Source: Clostridiales bacterium (GTDB lineage Bacteria > Bacillota > Clostridia > Christensenellales > Aristaeellaceae). From it: 42,279 nucleotides of DNA. This document shows positions 7,433 through 15,454 of this stretch, piece by piece. Made by a program: the position numbers and the translations under genes. The notes below the pieces were generated by a model. It worked only from the letters and a program-made list of their open reading frames with translations, did not search any database and was not told the origin of the DNA. The stretch covers positions 1 to 42,279 of the forward strand of contig SVGQ01000012.1 of NCBI GenBank assembly GCA_015056245.1, given 5' to 3'. Positions within the stretch are counted from its first letter, which is position 1. Each line of letters opens with the position of its first letter.

Positions 7433-7441
7433 TTGGTTTGA

Positions 7442-7834
7442 TTAGCGCTTGCTGAACTGGGGCGCACGACGGGCAGCCTTGAGGCCATATTTCTTACGTT
7501 CCTTCATACGCGGATCGCGGGTGAGGAAGCCGGCCTTCTTGAGGGCTTCGCGCAGGTCGGGGTTGGCCTTGATGAGGGCACGGCTGATGCCATGACGGAT
7601 GGCACCGGCCTGACCAGACAGGCCACCGCCGGTCACGTTGACCAGGATGTCCATGTCGCCGCCGGCCTTGGTCAGTTCCAAGGGCTGACGAACGGTCATC
7701 TTGAGGGTTTCCAGACCAAAGTAGTTGTCAAGCTCACGCTTGTTGATCAAAATCTTACCGTCGCCGGCGACCAGACGGACGCGGGCAATAGCCTTCTTAC
7801 GGCGGCCAACGGCATTGTACTCAACTTTTGCCAT
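7442..7834 (-). CDS. rpsI: 30S ribosomal protein S9
   Basis: The 130-residue protein is a full-length S9. It has [13 protein letters not shown] near the start, the glycine-rich [20 protein letters not shown] segment and the basic C-terminus ending QFSKR, whose last arginine reaches the P-site tRNA in the ribosome. GGAAGGAG lies before the ATG. It follows rplM by 22 bases in the conserved two-gene operon. The 3' end faces the integrase of the mobile element, and the coding sequence is intact, as expected if integration regenerates it. Confidence 0.98.
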   Translation of the reverse strand: MAKVEYNAVGRRKKAIARVRLVAGDGKILINKRELDNYFGLETLKMTVRQPLELTKAGGDMDILVNVTGGGLSGQAGAIRHGISRALIKANPDLREALKKAGFLTRDPRMKERKKYGLKAARRAPQFSKR

Positions 7835-7856
7835 TTTAGATTACGCTCCTTCCGTC

Positions 7857-8288
7857 TTACTTGATCACGAGAACTTCGGGCTGCTGGGCGGCATGCTCGT
7901 GCTCGGCACCAGCGTACACCTTCAGCTTCTTGGCCATCTTGCGGCCCAGGGGGCCCTTGGGCAGCATGCCCACGACAGCCTTCTTCACAGCGAACTCGGG
8001 CTTTTCAGCCAGCAGGCGGCGATAAACGGTTTCCTTCAGGCCGCCAACGTAGCCGGTGTGATGGTAGTAGATCTTCTGATCCAGCTTCTTGCCGGTCAGC
8101 TTGACCTTGTCGGCATTAATGATGATGACATAGTCGCCAGTGTCCACATGAGGGGTATAGATAGGCTTGTTCTTACCGCGCAGGATGGCGGCAACCTGGC
8201 TTGCCAGACGGCCCAGAACGATGTCCTGAGCATCTACGACATACCACTTGCGCTGTACATCCGCGGCCTTGGCCATGTAGGTATTCAA
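7857..8288 (-). CDS. rplM: 50S ribosomal protein L13
   Basis: The 143-residue protein is a full-length L13, with [18 protein letters not shown] at the start, [27 protein letters not shown] and the MLPKGPLGR motif. An early assembly protein of the large subunit, it binds 23S rRNA. The start is a TTG at 8288, because AAGGAGG lies 8 bases upstream and the next in-frame ATG would delete conserved residues; the frame remains open upstream but without family similarity. It heads the rplM-rpsI operon, transcribed from the promoter at 8407-8435 with a leader of about 110 bases. Confidence 0.97.
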   Translation of the reverse strand: MNTYMAKAADVQRKWYVVDAQDIVLGRLASQVAAILRGKNKPIYTPHVDTGDYVIIINADKVKLTGKKLDQKIYYHHTGYVGGLKETVYRRLLAEKPEFAVKKAVVGMLPKGPLGRKMAKKLKVYAGAEHEHAAQQPEVLVIK

Positions 8289-8361
8289 GGCTAAGTCCTC
8301 CTTCAGGGAATCTGTGTAATGATGGGTGCGGCGGTTTGATGGTCGCAAACTTCCGCGAGTG

Positions 8362-8395
8362 TCAATAGGATTCCGGGGCTGGCGGAGTCTATTGA
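8362..8395 (-). promoter_or_regulatory. Leader hairpin of the rplM mRNA
   Basis: TCAATAG and CTATTGA (7-bp arms at 8389-8395 and 8362-8368) enclose a GC-rich inner part at the 5' end of the rplM transcript. L13 leaders that allow feedback control are known in Bacillales; whether this is one cannot be told from sequence alone. Confidence 0.4.
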
Positions 8396-8406
8396 TGCCA
8401 AAAATC

Positions 8407-8435
8407 ATTCTACCAAAGGTTTCAACTTCTGTCAA
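8407..8435 (-). promoter_or_regulatory. rplM-rpsI promoter
   Basis: On the minus strand a consensus TTGACA (8435-8430) is followed after exactly 17 bases by TAGAAT (8412-8407). It is one of the strongest promoter matches in the window, as expected for ribosomal protein genes. Confidence 0.85.
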
Positions 8436-8629
8436 GCACAAAACCATAGAAATATGCATGTTTTTCGGAAAAGATGCCTCCCAGTCCTATGATCCCCCTG
8501 CAGCAAGAAGGACTTGCCCCTGCATATGGCGAAATGGAATATGGTTTTGTTTGCTTATCGCTGTGCAGCAGACAGCATCATCCCCACCTGGCATCAGCAC
8601 GTCAGGCCGGAGAATACCGGGAGGCCTCC

Positions 8630-9631
8630 ATGCAGTTGAGAAAACACCTGTCTACCTACCGAGACCCCTTAAAGGGCTTTGCCATTCTGTGGGTATGCCT
8701 GTTCCATGCCAAGTTGGGCCTGGAGCATATCCCCTTCATCGGCTCGCTTCAGAAAATCGGCTATATGGGCGTGGATATCTTTTTGCTGCTGTCCGGGATG
8801 GGACTTGCCCATTCACTGGCAAAGGCTCCCTCTGCCGGACACTATCTGCAGCGCAGGGCGGTACGGCTGCTGCCCGCATTTCTGCCGGTATGTATCCTTT
8901 GGTGCCTGCACATGATCCCTGCACTGAAGCTCACTGGTTGGCCTGCAGTGCATACCATTCTGGGAAACCTGACCATGACGGGATATTTAGCAGGCTCCCC
9001 CTATATGCTCAATTGGTATCTGACGCTGTTGTTGGTGACGATCCTGCTGGCGCCCGTTGTATTCTTCCTGCTGAAAGGCACAAAGAAACCCTATTTGATC
9101 TGCTCACTATTGCTGATGGCGGCATTCGCCTGCGCTATCCCTATGATCGGACGCGTTCAGATGATGTTGTTTTCCCGTCTGCCCATTTTCATATTGGGCA
9201 TGGGGCTCCAAATGATCAAGCCCAAAAAGATGATCCAGGCATTATCCTGCGCACTTTGCTGGCTGGGGGTAATCGCAGGTTCCTTCCTGCTGTGGCTGGG
9301 CTTTGCCCGTTATCCGGATGCGCAGATTGCCTATGGACTGTACTGGTATCCTGCCTTTTTGATGATCCCCGGCCTGTGCTCCGGTCTTAGCTGGTTTATG
9401 GATAAACTGACCAAGTTGGGCTGGCAGATGCCGTTTCTGACCCTTCTGGGCAAAAGTTCCTTTGAAATTTTCCTGTTCAACGCATGGTTTGAGCTATACT
9501 GCAAACGGGTGCTGAATGCCACGGAGCCGCTGGTTTACCTTGGGTGGATGCTGTTGTCCATCGCGCTGGGCCTTTTGTGGCATTGGCTGGTAACTGTATT
9601 TATGAAACAACGAAAAAACGCCGATCTATAA
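8630..9631 (+). CDS. Acyltransferase-3 family membrane protein
   Basis: The 333-residue protein is highly hydrophobic with about ten transmembrane helices. It opens with RDPLKGFAILWVCLFHAKLG, the family motif with the conserved His in the first helix, followed by YMGVDIFLLLSGMGLAHSL and RRAVRLLPAF. Enzymes of this family (Pfam Acyl_transf_3) move acetyl or other acyl groups onto sugars of the cell wall or exported glycans. The ATG at 8630 is chosen because GGGAGG lies 5 bases upstream and the motif then starts at the usual distance; a longer frame begins at 8474. It stands alone, followed by its own terminator, so its substrate cannot be guessed from neighbours. Confidence 0.85.
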   Translation: MQLRKHLSTYRDPLKGFAILWVCLFHAKLGLEHIPFIGSLQKIGYMGVDIFLLLSGMGLAHSLAKAPSAGHYLQRRAVRLLPAFLPVCILWCLHMIPALKLTGWPAVHTILGNLTMTGYLAGSPYMLNWYLTLLLVTILLAPVVFFLLKGTKKPYLICSLLLMAAFACAIPMIGRVQMMLFSRLPIFILGMGLQMIKPKKMIQALSCALCWLGVIAGSFLLWLGFARYPDAQIAYGLYWYPAFLMIPGLCSGLSWFMDKLTKLGWQMPFLTLLGKSSFEIFLFNAWFELYCKRVLNATEPLVYLGWMLLSIALGLLWHWLVTVFMKQRKNADL

Positions 9632-9643
9632 CACCATGAGCAG

Positions 9644-9686
9644 GAACACCGCATAAACCACGCTGGTTCATGCGGTGTTCCCTTTA
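9644..9686 (+). terminator. Terminator after the acyltransferase gene
   Basis: GAACACCGCAT pairs with ATGCGGTGTTC, and an inner AACCA pairs with TGGTT over a CGC loop. The long stem is followed by CCTTTATCTT. It begins 12 bases after the stop codon. Confidence 0.85.
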
Positions 9687-9750
9687 TCTTAACAATTCAA
9701 GGATTAACGAAGTTCATGCATATAGTCCGCTTCCCCTCAGGCCCATCTTT

Positions 9751-10446
9751 TCATCCATCAATCCGCACCTTCTGAACCACTTCCTTGCGGGGTTTCAGCT
9801 TCTGCCGAACCATTTTGTCAACTGCCTCCCACTCCTTGATGGGACAGTTGACAAACATGGCCTGCCACCAGCGGGGCCTGTACAAAAGCAGCACTGCGTT
9901 TTCCTTCCACAGACGCACCCGATGGATATCCTGCCAAGCGATGGTTTGATAGCGGATCAGCGTCAAATCCGGCAGGGCATGATCATCTTGTGCAAGCTTT
10001 GCCACCGCTTCCGGAGTGAGCAGACGGGTATACAGCTGGATCGGGTTGGCCTCCGGCAGATAGGTCCACGCATGGATGCCCTGCTTGTCCAGCACATAAT
10101 GGATGCGCTCGCCGCCCTGCAGGCGCAGCAGCACATAGAATACCAGCAGCATCACGCCCAGCACAACCAGCATCGTTCCCAGAAAGCCGCCCCGCAGCAA
10201 TTTTTCCACCGCAGAGGGACCGCCCGCCAACAGCTCAAAAAGCAGCGCCAGCACCGTTATACCGGCAAGAATGGGCAACGCGATCCGGAGCAGATCATTC
10301 CAGCAGAACCAGTCCCGCACCGGCACATGAACCATGCCAAAGGACAGCATCTCGCTCTGCTTGGTCAGCTTGCCGCCGCAATAAGCGCAGTTTTCTCCCA
10401 CCGGCACTTCTGTTTTGCATTTTTTGCAGTATTGAACCAGCGGCAT
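9751..10446 (-). CDS. Zinc-ribbon membrane protein
   Basis: The 231-residue protein starts with a zinc ribbon, CKKCKTEVPVGENCAYCGGK (four cysteines in two CxxC knuckles), then two adjacent transmembrane helices at about residues 55-75 and 85-108 (LRIALPILAGITVLALLFEL and GTMLVVLGVMLLVFYVLL). A cytosolic C-terminal region follows with many Trp, Tyr and basic residues (QDIHRVRLWKENAVLLLYRP), resembling PH-like bacterial membrane proteins. I do not recognise a characterised relative. An AGGAG lies 8 bases before the ATG at 10446. It diverges from the small gene at 10528 and converges on the acyltransferase terminator. Confidence 0.75.
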   Translation of the reverse strand: MPLVQYCKKCKTEVPVGENCAYCGGKLTKQSEMLSFGMVHVPVRDWFCWNDLLRIALPILAGITVLALLFELLAGGPSAVEKLLRGGFLGTMLVVLGVMLLVFYVLLRLQGGERIHYVLDKQGIHAWTYLPEANPIQLYTRLLTPEAVAKLAQDDHALPDLTLIRYQTIAWQDIHRVRLWKENAVLLLYRPRWWQAMFVNCPIKEWEAVDKMVRQKLKPRKEVVQKVRIDG

Positions 10447-10527
10447 CCCATCCGCTCCTTTCCTTGGCTTGTATTGGCTGCATGACTCAGCCCGGATGCG
10501 GGCAGACTGCCCGTTGAGGTGATGAAA

Positions 10528-10707
10528 ATGAAATCCTATCCCACATTGCAGGAATTGCTGCACAACGACCCCCAGAGCCGACAGCTGTTCGACACCTTCC
10601 CGCCGGATACGCAGGTAGCGGTGCAGGAACAGCGGCAGAACATCCACACCTATGAAGACCTGCATCAGATCGCTGCAAGTTTTCAGCGAAGGAACTCCGG
10701 CAGATAA
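10528..10707 (+). CDS. Small conserved protein of unknown function
   Basis: The 59-residue protein begins MKSYPTLQELLHNDPQSRQL and has FDTFPPDTQVAVQEQRQNIH followed by a short helical end. Short proteins of this shape (a YPTLQELL start and a DFxxLP-like middle) occur widely in Clostridia without known function. GAGGTGAT, a perfect complement to the 16S rRNA tail, ends 4 bases before the ATG at 10528; two alternative starts lie 6 and 9 bases upstream. It precedes the LysM gene by 63 bases in the same direction and may be cotranscribed. Confidence 0.65.
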   Translation: MKSYPTLQELLHNDPQSRQLFDTFPPDTQVAVQEQRQNIHTYEDLHQIAASFQRRNSGR

Positions 10708-10770
10708 GGCTAAAACCCCATTTCGGGTCATAGGGTATAGGGACTAACCATCCGAAAGGAGAACCTTCCC

Positions 10771-11640
10771 ATGACCCAGACTCCAAATGGTTCCATCTGC
10801 GCAGAAGAATATGTGGTCAAGCGCGGCGACAGTTTCTATCTGATCGCTCACAAGCTGGGCGTACCCCTGCGTGATCTGCTGGCAGCCAACCGGGACATCC
10901 ACCCTGCCCGACTGATGGTGGGCGATGTGCTGTGCATCCCCCGGGAGGAGGATGACAGACCGCAGGGCGGAAATACTGGTTCCGGCAATAGTGGCGGCAG
11001 CAACGCAAACAACAGCGGCAGCGCAGCCAACGGAAATGCAGGCAGCAGCAGCGGCGCAAGCGCAGGAAACAGCAGTAATGCATCCGACAATAGCGGCGCA
11101 ACCGGCAACCCAGGCAGTACCGGCGGCAGTCAGCAGGGCAGCGGCACAATCCCCAACGGAAGCGCCGATTCCAGTGGCAGCAGCTCAACAGGAAATGCCG
11201 GTTCAACCAGCGGCAGTGTTCCGGGTAACAGCGGTTCCGCAACAGGCAGCGACAGCAGTGAAAACAATACCAGCACGCCCGCCACTCCCCCATCTGCTGC
11301 GCCTGTGCCCGGACTTGCCTGCCCCGTGGAAGAACAGGTAACCATTGCGCAAGGCCAGACCATTGCGGATATCCAGCTGCAAAACCTGCTCAGCCGCAAT
11401 ACCCTGCAGACAGCCAATCCAGCCATCAATCTGGATGCGTTGCAAGCAGGACAGAAGATCTGCGTGCCCACAGAAAACATTGCCTGTCAGCTGCCGCCCA
11501 CCTATACGCTGGCAGCGGGCGAAACGCTGGAGACCGTTGCCATGCGTTTCAATCTGCCGCTGGGCAGTCTGCTCAGGGTAAACCCCTGCCTTGCTCCGCA
11601 GGATTTTGAGGAGGGTGTTACGGTGATCCTGCCCCGTTAA
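10771..11640 (+). CDS. Three-LysM protein with Gly/Ser/Asn linker
   Basis: The 289-residue protein has a clear LysM domain at residues 13-57 (EYVVKRGDSFYLIAHKLGVP through GDVLCIP). A low-complexity linker of about 110 residues made almost only of Gly, Ser, Asn, Ala and Thr follows (60-170), then two weaker LysM repeats at about 184-230 (TIAQGQTIADIQ to GQKICVP) and 237-288 (YTLAAGETLETVAMRFNLPL to VTVILPR). LysM binds N-acetylglucosamine in peptidoglycan or chitin. No signal peptide or membrane helix is present, which fits a spore-coat or phage-type LysM protein or a non-classical export route. AAAGGAG lies 9 bases before the ATG. Its stop codon overlaps that of the convergent helicase gene by 3 bases. 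Confidence 0.85.
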   Translation: MTQTPNGSICAEEYVVKRGDSFYLIAHKLGVPLRDLLAANRDIHPARLMVGDVLCIPREEDDRPQGGNTGSGNSGGSNANNSGSAANGNAGSSSGASAGNSSNASDNSGATGNPGSTGGSQQGSGTIPNGSADSSGSSSTGNAGSTSGSVPGNSGSATGSDSSENNTSTPATPPSAAPVPGLACPVEEQVTIAQGQTIADIQLQNLLSRNTLQTANPAINLDALQAGQKICVPTENIACQLPPTYTLAAGETLETVAMRFNLPLGSLLRVNPCLAPQDFEEGVTVILPR

Positions 11641-13400
11641 GCGTTCTGCTCCATCAGGCGCTGCACCAGCTTTTCGATGTACTGGCGGGCTTCCTGCGCT
11701 GCCATCAGGGCATCGGACTGGCTCTGGGGCGTATCCCCCATGAGGCCCACAAACTGGCTCACCTTCAAGCCCAACGCATCCTGCATTTCCTGATCGCTGC
11801 CGGAGGCAGACACCAGATAATAGCACAGGATGGAGTCAGTCTGTCCCATTCGGTGCGCCCGGTCCTCCGCCTGAGAATGCACTGCCGGTGACCAGTCCAG
11901 CTCGCCGAACACCACACAGCTGGCCCGCTGCAGGTTCAAACCCGAGGCAGCCCGAAGGGAAATACAGCAAAGATTCGTCCGTCCCGTCATGAAACGCTCC
12001 ACTGCGCGTTCCTTCATGGCGGGCGTTTCTCTGCCAGTGATGAAGGCCGGGGAGAAACTGTGCAGTTCCTTTTTGTAGATATCCATCACCTGATGATGAT
12101 GGGCAAACAGCAATACCTTTTCGTCCGCTTCCAAAAGAGCGCGGACAAACTGTGCCACGGAAGGGGCTTTGGCAACGCCGGTGGCTTGCCTCTCGCCCTG
12201 CTCCACCTCCATGGCCCACAAAGCCCACTGGGAGGCAGTGGCCTCCTCCTGACGCATCCGGGACAGGGTTGCCACCACTGGCTGCATCAGCTTGCGGTAG
12301 GTGCCCTCGTCGCTGTCCACCGCCATGACCAGTCGGCGCTTGGGCGGCAATTCTTTGAGCACTTCCTGCTTGGTTCGGCGCAGCATCAGCCCGTCGGAAC
12401 GGAGACGCTCACCCAGCAGTTCCGGCTTGGCAACAATGCGGTTGCCGTAGCCATAGCACCATTCCCGGGTGAAACTCTCATAATCGCCAAGGCAATGGAA
12501 GTCCAGTATGTTCACCACATTCCAGATCTCTGCCCCCTGATTGTAGATAGGCGTGCCGCTGAGTCCCACCACCCGGTTCGCACTTTCTGCCAGCAGGCTG
12601 GCAGCGGAATACTTCTCCGTGCCGCTATGGCGCAATTCCTGCACCTCGTCAAAAATCACGGTGGGTATGCCTGCTTCGGGCAGATATTCCTTCCAGCCCC
12701 GCAGCAGCAGATAATGCATGAGATAGATATCCGCCGGGGGCAGGCTGTAGGGTTTCAATCCTTTGATCACATGGACGGTGAGCTTTTCGCCGTCCGGCTT
12801 TTGCACAAAGCGGTCGATTTCCTTCTCCCAGTTGCGCATCAGGTGAGGCGGCGCCACCACAATGGCAGGATACTCGCCGGTCTGGCTGAGCATCGCCAGC
12901 GCCTGAACGGTTTTACCAAGGCCCATTTCATCTGCCAGCAGGCAGCGTTCCGAGCGCAAAAGAAAACCGAGACCTTCTTTCTGGAAGTCCGTCAGCGTGC
13001 CCAGAAAGGCTGTGGGATGGGGATCCACCTTCTCCGGCATCCGCAGGGCAATTTCCCGCTTGATGACATAATCCCGGGCTTCGGAAACCGCGTTCTGCCA
13101 GCGTTCCCAGTCCTGGGAGCGCACCAGCAGCGGGTAGCGGAGCATCAGCCAGTTTAATTCGCCAATGATGCGCTTGTGGGCCGTGAACCGGGCCTCGCCC
13201 CGGCGGCCCGTATCCGAGCCGGGAAACAGCCGCTTGCAAAGCTCCGTCACGGTAGGGTCGCCCTTCACGGTCCAGCATTTGCGGCGGGCATTGTAGCTGA
13301 GCGTGCCATAGGTGCGGCGGTGCTGCTCGGAAGCCACCTGCGCGCCGTCCGTATCCATCAGGTACGGCGGGATGATGGCATATTCGCTTTCATCGTACAT
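11637..13400 (-). CDS. SNF2-family helicase/ATPase
   Basis: The 587-residue protein is a SWI2/SNF2 ATPase. Residues 157-164 form the P-loop (DEMGLGKT), 251-254 the DEAH-box equivalent DEVQ, 280-285 LSGTPI (motif III), and the C-terminal RecA lobe has SLRAASGLNLQRASCVVFGE and QAEDRAHRMGQ (motifs V and VI). These ATPases move along double-stranded DNA and displace bound proteins. The start at 13400 is chosen because AAAGGAG lies 8 bases upstream. It lies 41 bases behind a PD-(D/E)XK nuclease-like gene; the pairing recalls phage modules in which a VRR-type nuclease and an SNF2 protein are adjacent. A host repair or restart role is inferred. Confidence 0.88.
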   Translation of the reverse strand: MYDESEYAIIPPYLMDTDGAQVASEQHRRTYGTLSYNARRKCWTVKGDPTVTELCKRLFPGSDTGRRGEARFTAHKRIIGELNWLMLRYPLLVRSQDWERWQNAVSEARDYVIKREIALRMPEKVDPHPTAFLGTLTDFQKEGLGFLLRSERCLLADEMGLGKTVQALAMLSQTGEYPAIVVAPPHLMRNWEKEIDRFVQKPDGEKLTVHVIKGLKPYSLPPADIYLMHYLLLRGWKEYLPEAGIPTVIFDEVQELRHSGTEKYSAASLLAESANRVVGLSGTPIYNQGAEIWNVVNILDFHCLGDYESFTREWCYGYGNRIVAKPELLGERLRSDGLMLRRTKQEVLKELPPKRRLVMAVDSDEGTYRKLMQPVVATLSRMRQEEATASQWALWAMEVEQGERQATGVAKAPSVAQFVRALLEADEKVLLFAHHHQVMDIYKKELHSFSPAFITGRETPAMKERAVERFMTGRTNLCCISLRAASGLNLQRASCVVFGELDWSPAVHSQAEDRAHRMGQTDSILCYYLVSASGSDQEMQDALGLKVSQFVGLMGDTPQSQSDALMAAQEARQYIEKLVQRLMEQNA

Positions 13401-13441
13401 GGGGCACGCTCCTTTCTTTTGGTTTCGTTCGCTTCTCGCCG

Positions 13442-13801
13442 TCAGGGCAGCGCAATCCCCCACAGCTGGCTCAGGGAAATCAGTCGCACGGGCTTGCCTG
13501 CGATCATTTTGGGCAGGCGCACACTTTTCTCGGTGATAACGATCAAGCCGTCCACCGCATCACAGGCCGCGTAGCGCTGTAGCTGCGCAGCCAGCGTTGC
13601 CGCAGACGGCTTGCCTTTTTTGATCTCCACGCCAATGCTGCCCACCAGAAAATCGATCCGGCAGCCCTTGGCGATTCTGGCTTCGTGCACAAAAGGCAGA
13701 CCGGCGGCTGTGAGCCGCTGGCCTACACAGGCATGAAGATCCATTTCCACCATGGCAATGGGCGAGCGCAGTTCCATCAGGGCTGCGGTCACCGTTGCCA
13801 T
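13442..13801 (-). CDS. PD-(D/E)XK nuclease-like protein
   Basis: The 119-residue protein has the layout of a minimal PD-(D/E)XK nuclease: Glu40 in FVHEARIA, Asp50 in CRIDFLVG, Glu59 and Lys61 in GVEIKKGK, and a QLQRY segment at 73-77 that matches the helix after the core in VRR-NUC-like enzymes. It would cut or bind DNA ends or junctions with Mg2+. The start at 13801 is taken because AGGAG lies 6 bases upstream; other in-frame ATGs lie 12-18 bases further up. It follows yhbY by 20 bases and precedes the SNF2 gene, forming a likely functional pair. The family assignment rests on motif reading only. Confidence 0.7.
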   Translation of the reverse strand: MATVTAALMELRSPIAMVEMDLHACVGQRLTAAGLPFVHEARIAKGCRIDFLVGSIGVEIKKGKPSAATLAAQLQRYAACDAVDGLIVITEKSVRLPKMIAGKPVRLISLSQLWGIALP

Positions 13802-13821
13802 CGTCATCTCCTGCATCATAC

Positions 13822-14109
13822 TCAATCCAGAATAATCTGCTTGTTCTTGCGGCTTTCCCGGTACATAACGAACCGGCGACCGATGCACTGCACCGGCTCC
13901 GCGCCCAGACGGCTGCACAGCTCGTCCAGCGCCTCCCGGGCAGTGAGCTCGCAGTTCTGCTGCACTACGCACTTGATCAGTTCCCGGGCTTCTAAGGCAT
14001 CATAGGCTTCCTTTACGGTGCCGTCGGTCACGCCTTCCTTGCCCACAAACAAAATGGGATCCATGGTATTGGCCATGCTGCGAAGCTTGGCTCTCTGCTT
14101 GCTGGTCAT
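13822..14109 (-). CDS. yhbY: CRM-domain RNA-binding protein YhbY
   Basis: The 95-residue protein is a single CRM domain (Pfam CRS1_YhbY), with MTSKQRAKLRSMANTMDPIL followed by the RNA-binding loop GKEG at 23-26 and the ending VMYRESRKNK. YhbY associates with assembling 50S subunits. The length is that of the family. The gene starts 12 bases after obg, the usual neighbour in Firmicutes and a GTPase of 50S assembly, so the two are cotranscribed. AAGGAG lies 8 bases before the ATG. Confidence 0.95.
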   Translation of the reverse strand: MTSKQRAKLRSMANTMDPILFVGKEGVTDGTVKEAYDALEARELIKCVVQQNCELTAREALDELCSRLGAEPVQCIGRRFVMYRESRKNKQIILD

Positions 14110-14121
14110 TGAACTATCTCC

Positions 14122-15390
14122 TTATTCCACAAAGTCAAATTCCATATCGCCGATGCAGATGGTGCTGCCTTCGCCCGCGCCCTTCTGACGGAGGGCATCA
14201 ATGATGCCACGATCCCGCAGGGTGCGGTGGAACCAGTTGAGGCTTTCCTCGTCATCGAAGTTGACACTGTCGATGAAATGCTGCATGGCGGGACCTTCCA
14301 CAAAGAAGTTGTCGTTTTCCCGGCGGATGGTATAGCTGTCATCGATAACTGCTGCCACTTCCACCTCTTCCTCGGCAAACACCCGGGGCGGGGGCAGTTC
14401 GGGCAGCAGGTTGACCACACGGTCCAGCACCGCGTCAAAACCCTGCACCGTGGCAGCGCTGACGGGGAAGGTCTCGTAGCCCATCTTTTCAAACTCATCT
14501 TCCAGTGCGTCGATCTGAGCAGGATCGCTGATCAGATCGCACTTGTTCAGCAGCACCAGCTGGGGACGGCCTTCCGGCTCGCCGTACTTCTGCAATTCCA
14601 GATTGATGATGCGGAAGTCCTCCAGCGGATCGCGGCCTTCGCTGCCGGATGCGTCCACCACATGCAAAAGCAGGCGGGTGCGCTCCACATGGCGCAGGAA
14701 GTCATGTCCCAGACCCACGCCCTCGCTGGCGCCTTCCACCAGACCGGGGATATCCGCCAGCACAAAGTCGCTGCCGTAACGCTTCACGATGCCCAAATTG
14801 GGAGTCAGGGTGGTGAAATGATAGTTGGCGATCTTGGGCTTGGCAGCGGTCAGGGTTGCCAGAATGGTGCTTTTGCCCACGTTGGGGAAGCCTACCAGAC
14901 CCACGTCCGCAATGGTTTTCAGTTCCAGACGGAACACATGGGTTTCGGTTTTGATGCCGGGCTTGGCAAAGTTAGGCGCCTGACGGGTAGGGGTGGCGAA
15001 ATGCATGTTGCCAAAGCCGCCTCTGCCGCCGTGCAAAAGCACCTTGGACTGACCGGGTTCGCTCATGTCCGCTACCACCGCGCCGTCGCTTTCGCGAAGG
15101 AATACCGTGCCCACAGGCACCTTGATGGTCAGGTCCTGACCCCGCTTGCCATGGCAGCGGTTGGCGCTGCCATCGCCGCCGTTTTCTGCCAGATACTTGC
15201 TGTGGAAGCGGAAATCCAGCAGGGTATGCATGTTGGGGTCAGCATACAGCACGATATTGCCGCCGCGACCCCCGTCGCCGCCATCAGGGCCGCCGTTCTG
15301 CACAAACTTTTCCCGGTGGAACGATACACAGCCGTTGCCGCCGTTACCGGCTTTCACGGTGATTTGAACTCTGTCAACAAAAGACGCCAT
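14122..15390 (-). CDS. obg: GTPase Obg (50S assembly)
   Basis: The 422-residue protein shows all three Obg parts. The glycine-rich Obg fold covers 1-158 (AGNGGNG, then GGPDGGDGGRGGNIVLYAD). The GTPase domain has G1 GFPNVGKST at 167-175, DIPGLVEGASEGVGLGHDFL at 213-232 and NKCD. The C-terminal OCT domain covers about 345-422. Obg binds pre-50S particles and couples ribosome assembly to (p)ppGpp signalling. It lies between nth and yhbY, in a leftward operon with gaps of 64 and 12 bases. AGGAG stands before the ATG. Confidence 0.97.
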   Translation of the reverse strand: MASFVDRVQITVKAGNGGNGCVSFHREKFVQNGGPDGGDGGRGGNIVLYADPNMHTLLDFRFHSKYLAENGGDGSANRCHGKRGQDLTIKVPVGTVFLRESDGAVVADMSEPGQSKVLLHGGRGGFGNMHFATPTRQAPNFAKPGIKTETHVFRLELKTIADVGLVGFPNVGKSTILATLTAAKPKIANYHFTTLTPNLGIVKRYGSDFVLADIPGLVEGASEGVGLGHDFLRHVERTRLLLHVVDASGSEGRDPLEDFRIINLELQKYGEPEGRPQLVLLNKCDLISDPAQIDALEDEFEKMGYETFPVSAATVQGFDAVLDRVVNLLPELPPPRVFAEEEVEVAAVIDDSYTIRRENDNFFVEGPAMQHFIDSVNFDDEESLNWFHRTLRDRGIIDALRQKGAGEGSTICIGDMEFDFVE

Positions 15391-15454
15391 ACTTTTCTCC
15401 TTCTCCTAACAATCCTCAAAAACCCTTCTGTTGCCTCTGTACTGCCCAATCGCA

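Larger units (their letters stand above)
1..7441. mobile_element. Integrative mobilizable element, right part
   Basis: A block of accessory genes runs from the left edge to the 3' end of rpsI: SLOG-like protein, XRE repressor, DUF6061-like protein, Mob/Pre relaxase, primase/DUF3987 protein, small DNA-binding protein, XRE regulator and tyrosine integrase. A relaxase plus an integrase without visible type IV secretion genes defines a mobilizable rather than self-conjugative element, although the left end lies outside the window and could add genes. The integrase is the last gene before the core gene rpsI, so the right attachment site should lie between about 7198 and 7460. Ends are inferred; no flanking direct repeat can be seen because only one end is present. 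Confidence 0.75.
8289..8629. other. Gene-free stretch with rplM promoter and leader
   Basis: This gap between the divergent rplM and acyltransferase genes contains the rplM leader (8289-8400) and promoter. The remaining part, 8436-8629, shows no gene and no convincing promoter for the acyltransferase; TATGAT at 8488-8493 has no good -35 partner. Confidence 0.6.

Noticed and set aside
1-7441. Prophage
   Set aside because: Integrase, repressors, primase and SLOG-like genes could fit a phage, but a relaxase is present and no capsid, tail, terminase or lysis gene is seen.
7198-7441. tRNA gene as integration target
   Set aside because: No cloverleaf or T-loop GGTTCGAAT-type sequence could be found next to the integrase; rpsI is the only neighbour.
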